64,000 nucleotides of DNA from Glandiceps talaboti. Its lineage: Eukaryota; Hemichordata; Enteropneusta; Spengelidae. The stretch lies in assembly GCF_964340395.1 (NCBI RefSeq), contig NC_135562.1, positions 2,607,001-2,671,000 on the forward strand, given 5' to 3'. Made by a program: the position numbers and the translations under genes. This document shows, piece after piece, positions 1 through 10,083 of this stretch. A model generated the notes under the pieces. It worked only from the letters and a program-made list of their open reading frames with translations. It was not told the origin of the DNA and did not search any database. Within the stretch, counting starts at the first letter, position 1, and each line of letters opens with the position of its first letter.

Positions 1-616
1 AGAAGAGTAGACTACTGCATACACTATGCAAAGTGACGTCACTATTAGTTCATACCACGTGATACACTCCTAATTTGTAAGTATAGGGTTGTACGAAAAC
101 GACGTGTTGTAATAATAAATGGGATATATCGATAGGGCACATCATCAACTCGGGTTGAAATGTACGGTTTTTAATATATATTGATCTTGGGGATATGTTC
201 AAAAGTATTTTCTTGATATTTCATTCTATGACAAGTTTTAATATTACGAAGAATTGTCGACATCCAAACTCAAATCTACATATGTATGAACCCCGAGTCT
301 ATGTAACTCCCACCTATATTTGTATGTACTCTCTCTGTAATGTGTCTGCGAAATGTTCAATTCAATTCCAAACAATGCCATGAAGCTATGCATCACGGAA
401 GGACTAATTCTATACAGTCGCGTTATTGTAATTTTGTGTAACCCACGTTTCCTCTTAGTGACGTAATTATCTTTAATTAAGTTATCTGTAAATGGGCTTA
501 ATTATGTGTGTTGTTCTTGCATTAATAAATTGATAATTATATCAAAACAAATAATGCCGATGATACCTGTACATGTAGATAAAACCAAGACCAACCCTAC
601 ATGGGTATTTACTCAC
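1..616. other. Intron of the TINAGL-like gene or 3' region; no exon seen
   Basis: AT-rich sequence without a further TINAGL exon on the minus strand. I looked for the expected downstream Cys-Tyr-Pro block and did not find it. Bases about 8-75 resemble 57370-57440 on the same strand (both contain an ATGCAAA block and CATACCACGTGA), marking a dispersed repeat. Confidence 0.5.
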
Positions 617-767
617 CCTCGTTTTCGCATGTACCACCAAGCTCTGTCAAGGTACCCGCCTTGGCAACCACGTTGACGTCTCGTATTACACGAGAGTAGA
701 TGTTGTGGCGACAGCATCATTGTCATTGACCCCTTTGATTGGATAGAAAGCCTGTCTGACGCAACAC
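617..767 (-). CDS. TINAGL-like exon 5 (cathepsin-B-like domain, continued)
   Basis: This 151-nt exon has acceptor GATGTCTGTAG and donor GTGAGT. With the G of exon 4 it begins Gly-Val-Ala-Ser-Asp-Arg, then SIQSKGSMTMMLSPQHLLSC, then RRQRGCQGGYLDRAWWYMRK. The LSPQ-x-L-[LI]-SC and GC-x-GG-x-[LI]-D-x-AWW blocks are hallmarks of TINAG/TINAGL. The exon ends in phase at RKR-G. The next exon is outside the window. Confidence 0.9.
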
Positions 768-3700
768 CTACAGACATCAAAGATATATATCCAAATTTAG
801 TCATATCTACTTTCTGTGGTCTGGATATTTCATGTAAGGAAATTATTAATAAAATTATTTTAATATAATCGAATTAATATAATTCATAACAATTGCATTT
901 CGATGAATTGTTATATCATTTAATAATTGGCATGATGAAATATTTAAGTTTATCTTTAACGTGAACTTGAACTACTTCTCAGTTGATATTGTAAATTGAA
1001 TATAGCAAACCACATCTAGTATGAAATATTATGATTCAAATTTTGTTTGTATTGTTAGTTACGGTATGGTATTAAGAGTAAAATCGATGCAGTCGATAGT
1101 CGTACATGTCCTCAAAATTCACTTTTCAAAGAAATCTTGTGTTTTCGTCTGTTTCTATTGAGTAGTTGTCGACTCGACATGTCCATTTTAAAAAAGGAAT
1201 TACCTGTTGTTGAAAATGCCCATGAACATCCACAGTCTCCCTGGTCCATTATTCCATGCACTAAGCCAGGCCACTTTTCCCGAGCATCAAAGCTTTCAGG
1301 AATTAGGCTCTCGTCGTAATCCATGTCAATATCGGTCATCCGGGCAACTACTCCATCGGCCTGTAAGGTTCCCAATCTGTATTTGACACCCTCCTTCAAC
1401 GTCATACCCCAAAATGATGTGTAGTTACTAGCTTCCCATCTATATAGGTGAAATCAACACTTGTATCATCATAACGATAGAGCCCATGACCCCGAATACA
1501 TTAAGGATGTGCATTTGTATTGGCTTCTAAAACAAGCTATACGATATTGAAGAGATGATATTTTCGGATTAAATATCTGTTTGTACGTGTTCCTATAGGA
1601 ATGCCCAGATGTAGATCGTACAGAGATCATGGAAGTGGTGAATAAAGTTACAAACACAGACTTTGACAATTCTTGTTTCACATCGATTTTTGAAGTAGAC
1701 AGCCACTATAAAATTATTTTATGAATTAAAAAATTGAAAATAAATACCCACTCCTACTTTAATGGAAATGTCTTTATTTCCTAGAATGGCATATTTACAG
1801 CACCGCTCCCCCCATTAATTATTTTCAACATGGGATGGGACTGAAACTTTATTAAGCAACGCCAATTCAATTAGTGATCAAGCAGATAGTAAATCTCCTC
1901 AATGTCAGCTTTACAATTGGCTGGCTAGAATGTACATTTTGTACCTGTGTAAATCAAGTCAAGATTTATCTCAAATCTGTGCTCAAAGTAATAATGTACA
2001 ATGTGTGCAGGTTGATAAACGTTGCCGTAGAGGGCATACATGTGCCTACCCGAAGTCTGCGTCATTGACGTCATCGAGTAGATCTCTTTGAATTAAACAC
2101 ACAATGTTTTCACAGCTAAATGCAAAGCTGTCAACTCCATTTTTTTGACAAATACTGGAATGAAATAAAGTATTATTATTATAAGAATATTGTTTGTATT
2201 AATCCAATCTGATTAGATTAGTTGTCTTTATTCACCTCTATTTCAATCGTTTTGTGTCGTTTCTTTTGAGAGGGTGATCTCCGTCTTCCCACCTTGGCCT
2301 TGAGATGCCTTCTTTCTTGTGGGAAGGCAGCGATCACCGAGAACAAACGAAACGACACAAAACGATGGAAATAGAGGTGAATAAAGACATCTAGCCGCTT
2401 TAAACACATCAGAGTTTATTCTGATTGGTATCTAGATTAGATCGAGTTCGACTGAGAAAGTGATAAACGTTATGATTATACTTAAAGCCTGTAAAGAACT
2501 GATTGTAGTCACTAAATATTGTGATTATGGAGAAAGAGTACTTTAATTGACATTGTCGTTATGGGGGAAGAGGGGAGGGGTGATTGTGGTTGTATTAGAT
2601 GTTGTGGTTATGGGGGGAAGAGTTACTGTAGTTGTGGTAGGCATTGGTGTTATGGGGAGGACCGGATATTGTGGCTGTATTAGACATTGTTGTTGTGGGG
2701 AAGGGGCGGAGACTGTGGCTGTATTAGACACTGTGGTTATGGGGGGGGGGGGTCCCGGAGATTGTGGCTGTATTAGACACTGTGGTTATGGGGGGGGGGG
2801 AAACCCGGAGATTGTGGCTGTATTAGATATTGTGGTTATGGGGAAGGGGCGGAGATTGTAGCTGTATTAGACACTGGTTATGGGGAAGGGCGGAATTTGT
2901 GGTTGTATTAGCTTATATTGTAGCTCTGGAAATAATGGTGACGATGGTGACGACAACGACGACGACGACGACGGTGGTGGTGGTAGTTGTGGTGGTGGTG
3001 GTGGTGGTGGTGGTGGTGGTTATGGTAGTGGAGGTGGCGGTGGTGGTGGTAGGGGTTGTGGTGGTAGTGGTGGTGGTGGTAGTGGTAGTGGTTATGGTGG
3101 TGGTGGTGGTGGTGGTTGTGGTTGTGGTGGTGGTGGTTGTGGTGGTGGTGGTGACCATGACCACCATGTGATAAATGGTCGGGAAACATTGATATCACAA
3201 TTGATTGAAAAGCTTACCATTTATTACAGTTGTCATTGATAGAAGTACCAACTGGGTATTCCTTATTATTATGATAGCAGACACCTGAAAAAAGAGAGAA
3301 AAATCTCATACACATAGACAATGAATGCAATGGAATACTGGGAGTATAATGATTATAATCATGGTGGCAAGCAATGTGTATTATTCATGAAGATATAACA
3401 GCTTCAAATAAGGGAAAGTTAAAAGTTGTTTCTTGCTATAACATCCATTGAATAGCCAACTAACGTATTTCAGTTGTCATGGTGGATTTTTGTAAAAACA
3501 CTCATTATTTATCATGCGTGTACGTACACTGTACATCAGAGTGGTTTCAAAGATACTCAAGTTGGCCCTTGATATGTCTCTTTAAATCTGACATATATAT
3601 AATGTAAATCATGCTATTTTGTCCAGTGTGTTTACAGAAGTGAATACATAAATTTATGCTAATTTATGCTAAACATGGAAGAGATCATCAAAAGTAAAAT

Positions 3701-4098
3701 TGCATCACATCAAGAGTTACATCAAAACCTTGGGGCACAATTATGCATTGCTCCCAATAGGAGAAGTTACAAACTTTAAAATCATAAATTACATTAAATT
3801 TCCTTGAATACTAACAATCGATAAAAAAAAAAGAATCACTCAACTCCATACCCTGGGTTTTAAGTGGGTTCTCTATTCCATGACAGGTAGGGAAGAAATC
3901 AGGACAACAGTCGGTAATAGTATGGTTACAAAATATATCACAGTAGCACATTATCCCCTTGTACGGCACGGTACACGAATCATCCCTTCCTTTGCAACAG
4001 TTGGTTGGTGATCGCTCACTGCACCATTGTGCTGTTGTTACGTGGATGTTAATTAATGAGACGATTAATGACAAACCGAGGACAAAAGTTGCCTTCAT
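617..4098 (-). CDS. TINAG/TINAGL-like secreted protein, N-terminal five coding exons (3' end outside window)
   Basis: Five minus-strand exons join in phase: 4098-3852, 3284-3218, 2115-2050 (or 2127-2050), 1439-1204 and 767-617. The product has a signal peptide, a 10-Cys somatomedin-B-like module, a short Cys-rich linker (CYHNNKEYPVG, then CLIQRDLLDDVND) and the start of a papain/cathepsin-B-like fold (FWGMTLKEGVKYRLGTL, then DQGDCGCSWAFSTT, ASDRLSIQSKG, LSPQHLLSC and WWYMRKRG). This order is that of tubulointerstitial nephritis antigen and TINAGL1 (lipocalin-7), secreted matrix or basement-membrane proteins. As in that family, the catalytic Cys position is Ser, so proteolysis is not expected. 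All splice sites are GT-AG. The exons with the catalytic His/Asn region are not present in bases 1-616 and should lie to the left. I cannot tell TINAG from TINAGL1 orthology by eye. Confidence 0.88.
1204..1439 (-). CDS. TINAGL-like exon 4 (start of the cathepsin-B-like domain)
   Basis: This 236-nt exon has acceptor CTATATAG and donor GTAATT. It encodes WEASNYTSFWGM, the TLKEGVKYRLGTL block, FDAREKWPGLVHGIMDQGDC and GCSWAFSTT. The block around DQGDCGCSWAFST aligns with the papain-family active-site loop Q-G-x-C-G-x-C-W-A-F. The nucleophile position is Ser, as in TINAG-family proteins, and the residue just before it is Cys. Confidence 0.9.
2050..2127 (-). CDS. TINAGL-like exon 3 (Cys-rich linker, second half)
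   Basis: The exon encodes CENIVCLIQRDLLDDVND and then ADFG, matching the family segment C-L-[IV]-x-[PR]-[ED]-L-[IL]-x(2)-[IV]-N-x(2)-[YF]-G before the conserved Trp. The donor is GG|GTAGGC at 2050/2049. Two acceptors 12 nt apart keep the frame: CATTTAG gives a start at 2115, and GTTGACAG gives a start at 2127 and adds CFAFS-type residues. The longer form restores a Cys lost in the shorter one, but the nearer acceptor has the better pyrimidine context. Confidence 0.75.
2224..2388. repeat. Long-arm hairpin (foldback/MITE-like) in a TINAGL intron
   Basis: The left arm starts GTCTTTATTCACCTCTATTT and the right arm ends AAATAGAGGTGAATAAAGAC. Pairing continues inward through TCGTTTTGTGTCGTTTC and its complement, and again through GGTGATC and CTTCCCAC near the centre. 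Almost all of the 165 bases lie in a stem, with only a short loop. It may be a miniature inverted-repeat element or a source of hairpin RNA. No protein is encoded. Confidence 0.85.
2547..2905 (+). repeat. G-rich minisatellite (about 60-bp unit)
   Basis: Units share the core TTGTGGCTGTATTAGACACT followed by GTGGTTATGGGG and a variable G run (up to 10 Gs near 2738-2747 and again near 2791). About six diverged copies are present. Open frames here on both strands are products of the repeat. The G runs could form quadruplexes. Confidence 0.85.
2940..3162 (+). repeat. GGT/GAC trinucleotide array
   Basis: A GACGAC stretch is followed by an imperfect (GGT)n array of about 170 bases inside intron 2 of the TINAGL-like gene. 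It gives artefactual poly-Val, poly-Gly, poly-Thr and poly-His frames. Confidence 0.95.
3218..3284 (-). CDS. TINAGL-like exon 2 (Cys-rich linker, first half)
   Basis: This 67-nt exon has acceptor TTTTTTCAG and donor GTAAGC. It enters in phase 1 and leaves with two bases of a codon. It encodes VCYHNNKEYPVG followed by TSINDNCNK, matching the human linker pattern C-x-H-x(3)-YPV-x-G-x(4)-DNCN. It is too short to appear as an independent open frame; it was found by the linker motif and phase. Confidence 0.85.
3852..4098 (-). CDS. TINAGL-like coding exon 1: signal peptide and somatomedin-B-like module
   Basis: The ATG is at 4098. Residues 1-23 form a typical signal peptide (MKATFVLGLSLIVSLINIHV, then a small-residue cleavage region). 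Cys 26, 34, 35, 42, 51, 53, 57, 64, 65 and 72 follow the SMB-like spacing of human TINAGL1, including YKGIMCYCDIFCN and DCCPDFFPTC, with an N-glycosylation sequon at NHT 58-60. The exon ends after one base of a Gly codon at 3852, with donor GTATGG. A putative acceptor (TTCTTTGTACAG) just upstream of the ATG suggests that a separate 5' UTR exon is spliced to position 4131. Confidence 0.88.
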
Positions 4099-4282
4099 CG
4101 TCGCTTTATGGGACTGTCACGTTAATGTCACCTGTACAAAGAACATTGTGAGTAAAAGTATTACAAATAGTTTGTGATTAGTGGACAGTGTTAAAAAGAT
4201 GCCAGGAGGAAGCAGGAGTCAAAGGGGTGTCTGACCAGGCTTCGCGTACTCTGTAAGTTTAACATCTGTTCAGTCAGTCATG

Positions 4283-4318
<36 letters not shown>
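4283..4318. repeat. (AATC)n microsatellite upstream of the TINAGL-like gene
   Basis: Nine near-perfect AATC units. Confidence 0.9.
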
Positions 4319-4329
4319 GGGACCTCAAA

Positions 4330-4640
4330 CTACTCGCTCAGCAAAGCCAGTTAACCGGCCCCTTGCCGGTCAATGAACTATAACCCTGTCCCCACCTAAA
4401 TTCTGAACCTGTTTCGATTCGAATCGAATTCAGTTCTCCTGTCCCCATATGCCCTTTAAACTGGTTGTAAATCGATTTACTAGTTGAACCGGTTCGAAAC
4501 TACATCAGGGGGTGGTTTTGATTCGGTTCAAAGTAAATCGGTTCGGAACAGGTTTAACTTGTCGTAGTTAGGACAGGAAAAACCAACTTAGAACCGATTT
4601 AACTTGAATCGGTTCAATGTCTATTACCCACAGCTGTGCA
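4330..4640. repeat. AT/CG-patterned stretch rich in inverted GAATCGGTTC-like motifs
   Basis: The motif AATCGGTTC and its complement GAACCGATT-like forms recur at least six times in both orientations between a CTGTCCCC block on the left and AGGACAGG on the right. This suggests a decayed palindromic element. I could not define its ends. Confidence 0.4.
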
Positions 4641-4821
4641 CTTGAATCTTGACCACCAGGTTAAATCTTGCAAAGTTACATGCTTTGTACGCCGACACCT
4701 TCACTTTGGAACACAACTGGAGTACGTAAAGTATTATCCAGCATGAGATGGCATCGCCTGAGCATGGAATGTTCAGCAATAAATGAGTGATAAAAACAAC
4801 CACTTGATTGCTATAAAAACC

Positions 4822-4990
4822 TTATTTTATTATAATACAACTAAAATGACATCACCTGAAACAGTGTGCCGTCTAGTTCGACAAACATATTACTATCATT
4901 GTTACATTTTGGCTTATTACTCTAAGAGAAATTTGACTACAACTGTTACGTTTTCTAAACTTCTTTTCTTACACCTTGAATTATTTGGCC
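4822..4990 (+). repeat. Decayed left arm of the 43-bp-motif foldback family
   Basis: The segment has an AATACAACTAAAATGACATC-type terminus, then CCTGAAACAGTGTGCCGTCT and two degenerate copies of the ATTGTTACATTTT / GACTACAACTGTTACGTTTT core. These match the left ends of the fuller copies at 5113 and 55143. The right half is missing or is merged with the next copy. Confidence 0.5.
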
Positions 4991-5112
4991 CCACTTTTGT
5001 TCACACTAATGAAAGGAAAAGTGGCAATTTTAGTACTGTAAAGTATTTAGGCAGTGTATACTAGAGTATCACTGAGTAAGACGACATTCTATTTCATGTA
5101 ACCTGTTTTTCA

Positions 5113-5525
5113 GTGTATATTTGCAAACTTGAAAAACAATTAAAACGAAACCTGAAACAAAACGTCGTCTGGCGGAACAACAATCTTCCTAACATTGCTA
5201 CATTTTATCATCTGGCGCACACAAATCTTCCTAACATTGCTACATTTTATCATCTGGCGCACACAAATCTTACTAACATTGCTACATTGTATCACCTGGC
5301 TCAACAAAAATGCTAATAACGATGCTACATTGTATTGCCGTCTTGCTCAACAAATATATCTTGATTTTTGTTGAGCCAGACCGTAGACGATAAAATGTAA
5401 CACTGTTGGTTAGATTTTTGTTGAGCCAGACGATAACATGTAGCAGCTGCAGTATTAGTAAGATTTTTGTTGAGTAGGCCGATGTTTATTTTAATGTTTC
5501 GTAATTGTTTTTGTATTTGAAGTAT
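5113..5525. repeat. Foldback element, 43-bp-motif family (copy 2)
   Basis: The left arm contains CTGAAACAAAACGTCGTCTG followed by three tandem units of the motif (core AACATTGCTACATTTTATCA, then TCTGGC). The right arm holds three units in reverse (TTTTTGTTGAGCCAGACGAT, then AACATGTAGCAGC) and ends TTAATGTTTCGTAATTG. The outer ends pair imperfectly. There is no coding capacity beyond artefactual frames. Confidence 0.75.
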
Positions 5526-6855
5526 AAACATGACATATGGCACATTCATGTGTGCAGTCCTATAAAAATAATAGATACAAACGAAGCATATACGGTGTGA
5601 TTAAATATATCCAACCGGCCCATGCAAGTATTATCCGAAGAGTTTGACACTCGTTTTTATAAATTGTTAACACTAGTTACGAAGTTTTCCTCTGAAGTCC
5701 CGTGTGTATTGTGAACTAACAGAAACACCCCTAGGCAGATAGAGTGGAAAGCTTTTGGAGTGAATGCATGGTTGCAAATGTAATGTGTGTATGTGTATTG
5801 ACACACTAATTCCTTTAGCGAAATAACACGTCCAACTATTGACGAATTCCACTGACATATCTCGCATTGTCTTGCCATTTATTCTTTTAAAAACAACATG
5901 TCGTCAAACATATTTGCAAGAGGATTATAGCCAGGCTCTGTTTTTCCATGGTGAAATCTGAAGGAATCTTTCGTTTGACCGTTATGAACAATAAATGTAA
6001 TGGTTCTGTTTATCTTGACACCAACATTACGCGCGGCAAAATTTGACAAAGATTTCCAATAAAATCGTGTAATATTATAATAGTACGTGGGGTTATACCA
6101 ATATTTGCCAGTAAACCCTCCATTAATTATTAATCTTCATGTAAGTTTTCAATCAAAATGACATAGAAGGCGAAGTTAATAAAGTGTCATGCTGTTTTGT
6201 AAGTGTCTTGCTCAGGTGTGTTAAACAAAACGAACGCAATATGCACCTCGGAAGTGAACGGTTTAAAACTTACTGTTAGTGTGGTCAAGAAAACTCTCAA
6301 AAAAATTTCAGCTCAAATAAGTAGCCACTTCAGAATCCAATATGGCCGCCAAATATTTTGATAACGCTATCTTAGGGAAAATTAAAAAGATCATCTTGTC
6401 GATTTCCTTGAAATAAGATATGGTGACCCCCTAAAGATATTTTATTCCTGAAAAATAACACACGAACAAGCTTTCATATGGCAAAGTTTGGAAATATATT
6501 AACAATTTTGATTTTCAGGGAAATTGGTCCGCGAGTTACCTCCAACGATTAAAAGTATACGCAAATACATCATGCACGTCTTCCGATAACATAGAATTTG
6601 TTTCGTTGACACTAGATACGCGCCTAAAATGAAAACTAAATTACATCATAGTGTCGTTTATATTGTGTGTTTGTCTAAAAACCAGCTTTGAGTTACACCA
6701 ACAACACGTGGTGTATCAAAAAGTACAATAGATTTAGAACGTAAATCTACGAATAACACTCTGTGTATATGACTCTAAAAGGGATATTGATGAGAGGAAG
6801 TAGGCAAAAGACAACCACAATATATAGTACGTTCTAATCAATTGTTAGTATAAAA
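5526..6855. other. Intergenic sequence, nothing recognised
   Basis: Unique-looking AT-rich DNA. The open frames at 5657-5878 on the minus strand lack splice-site or family support. Confidence 0.4.
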
Positions 6856-6993
6856 ATGCCCAATTCTTGTTTGGTATTACAAAAAAACAGACAATTTATA
6901 AATAAAACCACTAACCTACCAGAAATGCCTAATTCTTGTTTGGTATTACAAAAAAAACAACTCAATTTAGAAATAAAACCACTAACCTATCAG
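6856..6993 (+). repeat. Two-copy tandem duplication (about 68-bp unit)
   Basis: AATTCTTGTTTGGTATTACA followed by a poly-A tract and AAATAAAACCACTAACCTA occurs twice in direct order. The 85-residue open frame covering it is likely a by-product. Confidence 0.8.
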
Positions 6994-7404
6994 TCTGAGA
7001 GTGTATTTCTGATCATCTGTGAAGTGACTCTGAATGTACACTTAACGTCTTGTTGTCAAAAGAACTCTAATGCTTTCTGTTACCCTGGGTATATTGTTTT
7101 CTCAGTGTCGTAACAACTAAGAATTCTCCATGCCAATTGTGTTGACTGATTTGTAGTAAATTAGTTCAGTTGTCTATAACAATACACTGACACAATGACA
7201 ACACTTCTTAGCGATGAATTCCAATGTAAACTTCAGTAATCGCCTCCAGAAATGGTCACTGGTCAAATAACTTGCTAGTAGGATGTTTGCCATTGTAATT
7301 TTAATCACGTGGTTTCATTGTATTGGTTTATTTGAAGTTACTTCTGAGTATCAATCTAATGAAAAGATCACAAACAAACAAACAAACCCATTCATGTACG
7401 CAGA

Positions 7405-7697
7405 TACACATACATACATACATACATACATACATACATACATACATACATACATACATACATACACAAATACATACACACACACATACATACATACATA
7501 CATACATACATACATACATACATACATACATACATACATACATACATACATACATACATACATACATACATACTGTACATACATACATACATACATACAT
7601 ACATACATACATACATACATACACAAATACATACACACACATACATACATACATACATACATACATACATACATACATACATACATACATACATACA
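7405..7697. repeat. (CATA)n microsatellite, interrupted
   Basis: Nearly 290 bases of CATA with short CACA and CAAATA interruptions. All five long open frames on both strands here are tetranucleotide artefacts. Confidence 0.98.
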
Positions 7698-8394
7698 GTT
7701 CATACTTTTAGTAGTAGTAGTTTAGTAAGACATCCCCAACTCCTTCTCTCAGTATGCAATAGTCTTCCTAGGTGACTATGTCGGTAGTTATGAAACTATT
7801 ATAATACAAGGACAGTTCGTATTCTTGTAAATGGTGTATTTGTATGTTGTATTCTCTGTTAACAATTAAAAACAATTCTCTAATTTATTCTTCTTGAGTG
7901 AAGGTCTATTTTAACAGGAATATGGAAAACAAATTCCAGAGAGAACGCAAAATTCGAAATTTAAAATTCGTTTACCATTGAAAAAAATATCCGAAACATC
8001 AATGTGAATGTATTCCATTTTGTACAATGCCCTCTAGCTCGGCCCATTTTGTGTATTCTGTGCGTGATTCCAGTCTGTATTGAGTGATTCCGGTGAGCAA
8101 GTTACTATGGTTACTTTATCACACTTCTAGGCAATAGGTGAGGTGACTTTATACAGCTTACAACGATAACAATGAACAAACATGATAGCCCTATAGTCAA
8201 ATCCAACCATGCATTAATGAGTAGTGATTAGCTACACAATTTAATTGAGGTGCTAGTAAGATTTGTGTTGACTATACTCTTTCATCTCATTGCAGTATTT
8301 GACATACATATGTCAAGTTGATATTCTGTTGCGTATGGAGATATTCGTCCCAGGCTGTGGTAACCATTTTTCGATTTTCGCTAAATAGATCATT

Positions 8395-8760
8395 AGAAAT
8401 GTATTAGCGGAGTTATGTTGACAAAAAAAATCAGTTCTACATCACATTTGTGGGAATCGTTGCTGTCAGTGAGAGCGCAACTCATAGGAAGCGATTTGAC
8501 AGTTTCTATTCGCGTTGTAGTTATACCATATGCCATACCTATCTATAATTATAATACTAAGATGGAGTTGTGTCAGGGGGTATATTCCAATTCGGCCGAA
8601 TGGATTAGAAAAATATTAGCGGTTACGTTCACAAAACAGTTCTACATGAAATTTGTGGGATTCGTTGCTATTGAATATGTCTTTCGAGCACTGCTTATAT
8701 ATGAAGTGATTTGACTTAGTTTGTATTCGAGTTGTGGTTATGCCATATATATGCCAGTTT
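8395..8760 (+). repeat. Diverged tandem duplication (about 210-bp unit)
   Basis: The blocks CAGTTCTACATCACATTTGT and CAGTTCTACATGAAATTTGT, each followed by GGGA(A/T)TCGTTGCT and later by a (G/T)AGTTGT-GGTTAT-CCATAT block, occur in the same order about 205 bp apart. The 99-residue open frame spanning them has no family resemblance and is not called as a gene. Confidence 0.6.
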
Positions 8761-9299
8761 TCACCAAACAAAACTTGTATATCCCGTGCGAAGTACCTAA
8801 ATATGTAAGTATGTCTGGCATTGTCTTACGCCCTCTTGCGACACTCCTTCCATCAATCTTGATCAGCTTACACTACGTATTGTTGGTTACTTGAGGTACA
8901 GCAGATCGTATTAAATCGTTTTATAAGCTGGAAAATAATACTGCATGTAACTATAACTTTAGCTATTCGGGTAAGTTGCCACTTTCTATGAATATTCATA
9001 AAATTATTGAATAATACACATGGATTATTGAAAAATGTGAGCTTACATTATGGATAGTGGTAAAATAGCTTTTGATCCATCACTCTTAACCTTACACTGT
9101 ACGTCTTTCTTGTATGGTTTGTTTTACTCAAACAATGATTTTTTGTTATAAATGGCACTCAAATAAGGTTTGATTTTTATTCTTACCAGCTAAATACTCA
9201 TCCAATGGTTTGTGCAGCAAGTTGTTTTTATCCATCAGATGTTATTGAACGAAAACCGTTGTTGTTACCATGGTAATTATCCAACAAATTACTACTCGG

Positions 9300-9346
9300 T
9301 ATATGTATGTGTACTGAATGTGTATGTATGTGTGTGAGGGGGTGTA

Positions 9347-9377
<31 letters not shown>

Positions 9378-9410
9378 GTGGGTGGGTGTATGTGTGTGTG
9401 TGTGTGTCTA
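9300..9410. repeat. (TG)n / (TGGG)n low-complexity tract
   Basis: An alternating TG tract with GGTG interruptions, potentially Z-DNA forming. Confidence 0.9.
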
Positions 9411-10083
9411 AGTCGACACAAAATTACATATATAGAAACTATATCCGACAGGTATAACTACACATAGAACTATTTGATGATATTGTTCGTATGTGAATAT
9501 GTAAATATGTGTGCTTCGAGTATAAGGTATTCAATACTATTGTTTTATTCCGACAATTTTATAATAATAATGAATAGTTACCATGGAAACTAATGTCTCA
9601 AGTTTCAACTTGGACTTGTTCGCATCGTCGTAAATCACCGCGTCAAGACTTGAGTGTCGTGGAAGAAATAACAGCTCAGGTTTGAGAGAATGTCGGACTC
9701 GTTCGGGACCTCGGGTCTACTGTTCTGTTTTTTGGTATTTATGACATTGACGCATGCGTATTTATTATATAAATGAGTATACAAGCTTAATATGGAGAGT
9801 CACTCTCCTTTGAACACAATGTGCCGTCTCCATGGTAAATATATATGACTCAAACCTACAAGCATTCTTGTAAGCTTGTAGGACTGGCTCGTAAGCTGTA
9901 GTTAAATCAACACAATAGCAGGATGAATGGGGTTACCAGACATTTGAAGAATAGCTGATCTTTTAATGTTCTAGAGAACTCTAAAGGAAGATTATATTGG
10001 AATCTTGGTATTGATAATTTACATTGAATGGTTTCAAGTACTGCACTATTTTTTTTATCAATGTGGGTTATCAACTTGGAAAG

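Noticed and set aside
1597-1690. Plus-strand reading with CPDVDRTEIMEVVNK that resembles the TINAGL linker, after a TTCCTATAG acceptor-like site, suggesting an inverted exon.
   Set aside because: The correct minus-strand linker exon was found at 2050-2127 with matching phase on both sides. The plus-strand reading has no proper donor and the wrong orientation.
2547-3239. Gly-rich, Val-rich and His-rich open frames.
   Set aside because: They are products of the G-rich minisatellite and GGT array inside a TINAGL-like intron.
7283-7775. Five open frames of 103-150 residues.
   Set aside because: All are translations of CATA repeats. The same applies at 16203-16678, 28031-28585, 30378-30847, 44953-45279, 47998-48513, 58754-59066 and 63016-63462.
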